From assembly GCA_902702965.1 (NCBI GenBank), contig CACRXP010000160.1:920179-984178 (forward strand): a DNA stretch of 64,000 nt, given 5' to 3'. The notes beneath the pieces are model-generated. The model did not search any database. It saw only the letters and a list, made by a program, of their open reading frames with translations, and was not told the DNA's origin. How positions within the stretch are numbered: the stretch's first letter is position 1; each line of letters opens with the position of its first letter. The translations under genes were made by a program, and so were the position numbers. Origin of the DNA: Spirometra erinaceieuropaei. Its lineage: Eukaryota > Platyhelminthes > Cestoda > Diphyllobothriidea > Diphyllobothriidae. This document shows, piece after piece, positions 56,819-64,000 of the stretch.

Positions 56819-59800
56819 CTGCAGAGAGGTAAGGAAAGAGAAAGAGGGCAGAGCATAAAACACTGCGACAGACGATGTTAACGTTTTTTAATCCCACTAT
56901 ACGATCGAAGAGACAATCTCAAAACTAATGATGGGAAGTCGGTAACAGGCGGTATGTCAACGCCGGAGCTCGGGATTCGGCAGGGAATTTAATGGCAAAA
57001 AACAGAAGAGAAAAGACCGGGGCAGGTGGTGGCTTCAGAAGGATCCTCGCCAAAGACACGCTTGACTGATAATCAAAACTGAGTGAACGTGAGCGGAAGG
57101 AACTCAAAAAGGACGTCATGGATGAGGAAGCAGTTAGCTGACCGACGAGTCGAATGCACAGTGGTCTGCCTTTTGTAAAATTAGACCTGGAACGCAGTGA
57201 ACGATGAGGACACAGGCAGGACTTACTGTTTAGCGGCATTGGCAGTCATGTCACAATTGCGCACAGAAAGGTGCATAGTGGGTACTCGTTACTCAAAGGT
57301 TGGCAGCTATGACGGATAGGCAGCTGTCTTCGTGGAGTTTCATGCTCTCACTCCCAGCGAGCACATGTCGTTAATAACTATTCCGCTTCCACAAAGAAGA
57401 TCGATTTCATCGCCTTCTCATTCGCACATTTTAAGCTTCTGCGATGCGTTTAAAGCATTTTGCAACCCGGGACGGCAGCAACTAGGGCCAATGGCCCATT
57501 AGCATGCCGACCGCACGAGGGGTAACTCATTTATGCCCGCTCAAATATCATTCGAAAGGTGTCTGTCTTCAGCATCCTTATGCACACATTCCGATGACTA
57601 AATGAGCCTAGACTCAAAAATGGACGTCGAAAGAGCGTATCCTCGGTAAATTCTGCTCATAGAAGAGATGACTTGAATGGTAAACGTGACGGTGCCCGTT
57701 GCGTGCTGTACGCTGGGGTAGAGTAACAGGATCCGACAGATCGCGATTCAGTTTGAGGTGCCTAGGTGAATGAACACAAGTTTGATTAACAATCGTTGAA
57801 ACATCCATGATGGAATTAGTTAATTCCACCGTCCAGAACGATAAAGAGCCACCGTACGTGTGGGAATAAGCAGCATCGACAAGTTCTAGGAGTGAACTTG
57901 GGATTTTATAGCGAGAGGTTCATGACTAGGACTATCTTTCAGTACAAACAGAACACGTATTACTAATCACAAATTTGAACCACAACTGGAAGCGTCTTAT
58001 GTGACTATCTCCTCACACTCTCTAGCGGTCGAAAGGAAAAGTTCTACAAGTGGATATTAGATGAACTAAATGGGGCCAAATTTTTCCAGTGTTTCTTATT
58101 CGCAGCACAAACGATCCGGTTTAGAATCATACCACAACATCCGAAAATATTGTGGCAGCATGTGACAAGCGGCGCCATTCAGGAAACTTAATTCGCAGAA
58201 ATGAAGCCCCAAGACAGACCAGGAAGAGGTTTCCATTCCAGTAGGCCACGGCCGATGTTTGGTACGTTTATGCAGGCATCATCAATTGCAATTTCATGAC
58301 ATACAGTTGTTGTCATCCTACTGAGGAAATTGACTGAAAGTTGTCGACAAAACAACCATTGCCAGCGAAACGAACGAACTCAACCCTATTCGCACGACAA
58401 CACCCGACTGAATTTTCCGTGCCTTCATGAAAAGTTTTCATCTCCTTGGAGAAATTGTGTTTATTTCTATGGTGCCTGTTTCTATTAATAAGATTTTGCC
58501 TTAGCAAAGTTGCGTTGATTCAAAGTTAACGTCAGAATCGGACATTCTATACGTTGCAACCCAATACCTCAGATTTGTTTTTAAATTTTATCGGATGCCT
58601 GGTTGGGACTTTATGCCGACGGGGATTATAAACGATTGGTATGAATTACCAAAAGTTGTGCAAAGACTGATTCATGTGGGAAACTAAATTCCCTTTCACG
58701 AACTTCCTTAAATCCAACAACAGCCGGTCCATGGAAGTCACGTTGTTTAGAGTGAAGCCGACTTGAGCCGACCTCACCCGCATTCCGGTGACAGGAAAAA
58801 TTCATGATAACCGGACATCGGCATGAGCGCAGTGACTGTCAAAAGTAGACTACGAGTCTGCGCGTGATGCACGCAAACTAACCTCTAATTCCACATGCAT
58901 TAGACTTTATTTATGGGAGGTCTCGGACCTCAAACAGGTCATTTGAAAAGTCGTTGCAGTCTAACTGTCGTCTCCCACGCGACCGTTATTCTCTTCGGTC
59001 GATAATCTTCCAAATCCCAACTTTTACAGCGTCATGATGAGATCAGGGCACGTTTGGCTGTGCATTGTGAGGAATTAACAGCTGGACTTCAGCTGGATCG
59101 ACCCCATTCCCTCTTACCTCTCCCACATACCAGTGGCTTGTTTACGTCGACTGGTGGTAAGATTGGACGCATTGGCTGGTGTGTCAGGAAGTCACCGTCT
59201 GACGTGTGACTCGGATGTGACAGAAGTGAGGTGTGTCATAAAGGCCACGTTAAGAAGGAACCTCCTTCGGAAGAAGGACCGAAGCTGCCCGGCAGAATCG
59301 TATCAATAATTGGACCCTCATATACCCAAAACAGCCAAGCCATCACTCCCAACAATATATAACTGATTTTGGTGAATAGTGCTTTTGCAATCAGCCACCA
59401 GCTTCATTTTAGTTTTTCTAGCTTACGTGACCAGACCTCACGGGCTGCTCGAAAGGACACGGCAGGTTATCGTGCCGCAGTTCAGTTGTCGGATGGCAGA
59501 AATGCGCAACTGTCGACCTCTTAGATCCGTGTCTACACCGTGGAATGGGAGCAGGACAATGAGTACGTTATCTACGTTTCGGGATAAATAAAGATCGCGA
59601 CCGACTGTCCGGTAAAGACGCAAGTTTCAGCTTCCACATCTTTTAAAGTGGAGGCTAGATAGCTGTATGTATTGGTCAATATGTTTGCACAACTCCCAGG
59701 ACCCTCATAGGCTGGTGGTTTTTAGAATAAATCGATTGCCAGCCGAGGCCAGTAGACCTAATACCAACTGTTTCACGAATGTGCAATACACTAAAAATGC

Positions 59801-62800
59801 CCCATGGTCATCGAAAAAGATGAACTTATTTTTGGCCGAAGGTTTAATGAAACTTAAAGTAAGTTCGCAGGCGAAGTGGTAGCCGTAAGGTGAGATTGGT
59901 GCTCATCGAATATGCCTGCCCTCAGGATAAAGTGCGATTGTTCCAGTCCACAGCCATCGCCCGCGGTCCTATAGTAACAGTCAAACGGAAATCGAGAAGG
60001 ACTGGCGGAAAAGACAAGACAGACCAGAATGCCTGTTTCTGGACAGCTTGTCGTTACCCGCCGACCAGGACGACCTGCGATATAAATCCCGGCCCTACTA
60101 GTCACTTATCTTCAAGATCAGTTCTCTATTTCGTGGTTAAGTCTGGCAATGGCAAATAAGTCATAAGTGGTCAGCACAGACTTAATTATCTTGGTTGGTG
60201 CTACTTTTAGAGAAGGGTATCAGCTTGGTCTAACCAACAACTTCAGCATATGGACGACAATCCGTGTATTACAACAGAAAAACACTTTCACAGCCTAGTG
60301 TTGGTTAACCGGGCAGAAGTTTAGACATCTGTAAGGGCAGCAGCCGTTGCTAAGAAAGTCAAAGACTGCGTCTTCGAAGGATGAAATCAAAGAGTTCTCG
60401 CTAGCAGCAGTATGTCCTAACCACGTTTCCCAGCAAATAGCAGATTCTCAACATAAGCGAAAAGGCAAGTTTCAGAATGCGGCCGGGAAGGAGACGCAGT
60501 GCCTTCCTCTCAACTACCGGCTTCTTGGGGTGGGTGAGCGTGTTTTTGAATGAGCCGCGGCAAACTCCTGCAGGTAGAGCGTAGACGAGCAGACGGCGAA
60601 ATGAGGACACTTTACGATAAGGCAAAAATAGTCAGTACCGGTAAACGCTAGTCATCCACGTTACGGCGTTTTACCCAGATGCGTTCACTCTGAATGAGAT
60701 GGGGGGAAGGTGTAGGGGTAATAACAGTTTGTCGGTGTATCACATACGTACGCATCCAGTATACACACCGCGCCCACACCACGCACCAACTAGAAAGCGA
60801 GCATTCTGCAACCGGTTGCGCTTGACGGGGAGGGGGTGCAAAACTAACGAAAGTAATTTTAATTGATTACGACTGTCATGCGGCCGATTGATGCACACGC
60901 AACAGGGGACGAGTCATCCGAGCCGGCTCTGCAGCGGCGATAGTGTTGCAATCAAAAGACGACGCAGGGCGTGGGTGTGTGCGTACGTGTGCCAAAAGCA
61001 CGACGCTGTTTCCGCCGCACAAGGATTGCGTGATTGGCAGGCGGGGGGAAGTGACCCCAGCAGTTCAGATCGCGATCGCACACCGCCCTGCCGAGGACGG
61101 GGTTGCGTAGGCGGGTGTAAAATGGGTGTGAGGAGGATGCAGGGTCGGTAGATGAGTGTGTGGGTGAGAATTTTCAAACATGACTCAGCATCTCGATGGC
61201 GTCGTCCAAACAACGGCGCCGGACTCGGAAACCAAAAAAATTGGTCGAGTGATCAAACACGCAAATACCCCATTGGCACCATCTCAGTTGGCCCGAAGCC
61301 AGAGAAGATAAACTCGCCTCTGGAACTAAGTTCCGCAGGAGTTAGTGAGCGGTGGGTGTCCGACGCCCAATGGGTTGGTGTGCGTTGCTAGTTCGCTACT
61401 TCGGCCTAATGGAGGGTACGAAACAAACTTCCCTTGGTAGTATAGGCAAGCTCTGAGCATAGTCCAAACTGCTCGGTAGTCCTTTGAGCATTTGGGAACT
61501 GAATACTAAACACCAACGATTGCTAAATCATACAGGATATATATGCAAGACGTCGGCCAACAGAGCAGGAAGTCGGCTGAACGCGATCTTAACGGAAGGC
61601 GAAGCATGCGGAGACCGGGTGAAGTTCATAGGATACTAATACGCACGACGGCCACCGTTAGAGGATAAAAAAGCAGGTTTTGGGCAGACGCCGTTGTGCT
61701 ACATGAACCCATATGAGATTGCGGAAGGAGAGCTGCGAGAACTTGCAGACAAGCAAGGCACGTAAGGGGAAAATTAACGCCGTTAAGTGCCTGCAGCTTT
61801 AACTGGTAGTACTATGTGAGCAGTAAAAAGTAACTCGATATAGCCGGCAGCCTGACAGCAGTTTGCGGAGTGCGTGTAAAGTCCTGCGGTTTTCGAATGA
61901 TGACTATACTGCGAGCGAAATAATATATCAGTAGGTTTTGTCCCTTTTAACAACCAGACGGTGAATTGGACTGCGCGTATGAAGGGGTAAGTCATAGTTT
62001 CGAACTTCGAAATTAAAATGCACACACACACGATTTTCTGCGTCCCTCCTCCTGGTGAGCACCACGAGCTATGCCATTTCTGTGCGCGACATACTGAACG
62101 ACCAGAGGCGGGCCGGACGGTCACACCGCCTGTACTGGGGGAACACCAGATAGGGTCGGCTGGTGTGTCAACCCAAAGTTGAAAATTTGTGTGTGTGTGA
62201 AGTCTGGTTCCGTTACGGATGGGAAACCGTCCGTGTCGTTGCAAGTGCAGATGCGAACTATATGCCAGGGCGGAAACTGCGTCCTACCGGACCGCTAGCT
62301 ATATTTGCCCGATTTTACCAGAGGATTATGATCGGTGGGAAAGAGGGAGTGAAACCAATGCTGCGAAACTTGCCTTCCGTGAAATCCTTCTAGCGAGCAA
62401 GCTCCTACTTCTCCCCATGGAAAGATGGGTGATCCTTGCCGAGAGCAACAGGCGAACTATTCTGTGTGAGGTGTGAAGGTGATGTACACACAGAAAATAG
62501 TTGCCGAACAATATAACGCACGTGGAATATTCCCGCCCACCGATAGACCAACATAATGAAATGAAAGTCTATGGCGCTGAGGATTCAGAAAGGTATTACT
62601 AGCCGTTGGAGACGAAAACTAAAATTGGATCTCAGGATCGAAGTACATATTTTCTAAAGAGCCAAGCCAAGTGCTGAGTATCCTTAGTGGGGTGAGCGGG
62701 CACACTAAGGCGGTCAATACCTAGGGGAGGCGTACGTAGTCACTTTTTAAAAGGTGAATAGGCCATATAGCCCCCCCCCCATGCATGCACTAAATTGGCA

Positions 62801-64000
62801 AAAACCTCTGGTTCAAACAAAGTAAATGGAGGCTTCAGGGTGTCCAGCACTTCTCGTGCCAGGCAGACGTTCGTTAATTTGGCTTTTTCAGAGTCATTCA
62901 CAGCTGGGAGAGGGAGGGAGAAACATTGAGCGTGGGTCTGTTAACGTGCACTTCCGAACATACATTTCTCAAACAAGTACAGCAGGACGCTGGTCTTATA
63001 TTCGCCGGAAATGCAGTTTGTAATCAGAACTAGGAATTCTTTTAACGTGCCCACATAGAACATCAACTGAGACCTTGAAGAAGAAGGCACGATCGCCGGC
63101 GAACCTGGCTGAACCTAGCCAGGGCCAATGGAGCCGAGAGGAGCGTCTGCCTATCCAGTAAAAACGCGTTCATGGTGGGACTGCATTGCGAACGCCTACA
63201 CAAAGCCGGCGTCTACAGGGACTAACTAACCGCCTTCAATGACAGTTTCAGGGGACAATTCGAAGCTGCAGAATACGCAGCGCACTCTTCTCTCAAACCA
63301 TCCCTTTCTCATAAAGTGTATAGAATCACTTTGCTTTTTATGTTGGTGTCTGGCCCATGCGTGAATTTCCATCCTAATGTGGTCTTACTGAAGCTTCCAC
63401 ACACGTGAGATCCGACACTATCCCTGAATGGAGCCTGCTACATGTGGAGTAATAACCAAGTCGCGTGTGGCGCGCAAAGATTGGCTGTTTAGGCTTGTCA
63501 GCTACTGTGATCAGATCCACCTCCAGTCATCTTTACTTTCTAGCGTCGTTGGAGCGCGATGGTTGTAGGAAGAGTGCGTGAGGTTGGGGGCATCGGCAAT
63601 CCGCTTCGCTACAAACGAGTTCACGCACAGGTAACGGATACACGCACTTTGTGGGGCACTCATGGACCCCTCTTCGTTGGAGACAGCCCAACTATTGCCT
63701 GAAGCACGACCCCTCTAAGCAGCAAAAGCGAAAAGTAAAACAACTGCTGAGGCGGTCTTATTGTGAGTAGACCTGGTAATCTGGCGTCAAACGAGATATA
63801 TTACTTTGGTAAAAAAAAATAATCAGGAATCCTCATGACAGTAACTTCGATGGCTTCTAGGTTCAGTGTTGTTGACAATGCCGCGTACTTGGCTCATGGC
63901 CGAGTTAAAAAGGTTGGTGTAGGCAATGTACAGCCGAGGGTTTAGAGGCCCGTGTCAATCCACTGCGCCATTCTTTAGAACATTTGAGTAATCAGGCACA
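56819..64000. other. Region upstream of exon 1, no gene supported
   Basis: About 7.2 kb that is either intron 5' of exon 1 or intergenic. No cadherin-like sequence or other known domain was seen on either strand. Noted items: a CA/TG inverted pair near 62,018-62,202, a 10-C run at 62,771, and the small Penelope tail fragment at 63,074-63,100. Confidence 0.7.
63074..63100 (-). mobile_element. Tiny Penelope-like tail fragment
   Basis: The minus strand reads GCGATCGTGCCTTCTTCTTC then AAGG, close to GCGATCGTCTCCTTCTTCAAGG in the 54.47 kb tail. Short, so only tentative. Confidence 0.45.

Noticed and set aside
56819..56863. Hydrophobic, signal-peptide-like extension upstream of exon 1
   Set aside because: It has no in-frame ATG, is a typical pyrimidine tract ending in CAG, and the exon itself begins within an EC repeat, which is not where a signal peptide would be.
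57213..57270. Possible first exon (ATG ... AAACA|GTAAGT) upstream of exon 1
   Set aside because: The donor is good but the phase (2) does not fit exon 1 (phase 0), and the encoded peptide is not signal-like.
1..64000. CRISPR arrays, bacterial operons, or prokaryotic regulatory sites
   Set aside because: Spliced genes, SINE-like units and eukaryotic transposons show this is eukaryotic nuclear DNA. No regularly spaced short repeats were seen.

Overview
This window looks like a piece of a metazoan nuclear genome. It is dominated by one large, multi-exon gene on the minus strand that encodes a giant cadherin-superfamily protein. Eighteen internal exons run from about 56.8 kb down to 0.1 kb. Their splice phases chain without a break: 6,154 coding bases and about 2,051 residues, with no stop and no mismatched phase. 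The joined protein reads as the tail of one extracellular cadherin (EC) repeat, sixteen complete EC repeats, and the start of another. No signal peptide, EGF or laminin G domain, membrane segment or cytoplasmic tail is present, so the gene runs off both ends. Its length and repeat style fit Fat/Dachsous/cadherin-23-type giant cadherins, but the subfamily cannot be decided here.

The organism is probably an invertebrate with a repeat-rich genome, and a parasitic flatworm is plausible. The reasons are introns from 76 bp to about 9 kb packed with repeats, Penelope-like and Merlin elements, tRNA-derived SINE-like units, TTAGGG-type satellite fragments and a moderate GC content. That taxonomic call is an inference.

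Layout by region: 0-6.5 kb holds the last five exons, an inverted SINE-like pair (1.8-2.4 kb) and a MITE filled with degenerate TTAGGG repeats (5.4-5.8 kb). 9-16 kb holds five exons. 16-18.3 kb holds one exon, a Penelope-derived hairpin and a 173-base assembly gap. 18.3-23.1 kb holds a ~970 bp foldback element and an exon with a poly-glycine tract. 23-32 kb is one ~9 kb intron with a second foldback, a partial one and telomere-like elements. 32-43 kb holds four exons and simple repeats. 43-56 kb is mostly intron carrying Penelope-like endonuclease fragments, a near-complete but dead Merlin transposon with perfect 20 bp ends, an 8-bp-TSD MITE, two more foldback copies and a Penelope tail with a hammerhead-ribozyme-like core. 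From 56.8 kb to the end I see no supported exon.

No second host gene could be supported on either strand. The most interesting non-gene signals are the foldback family (five copies or part-copies), the Penelope endonuclease/ribozyme pieces, the telomere-like arrays enclosed in MITE-like ends, and the loss of calcium-binding linkers in several EC repeats.
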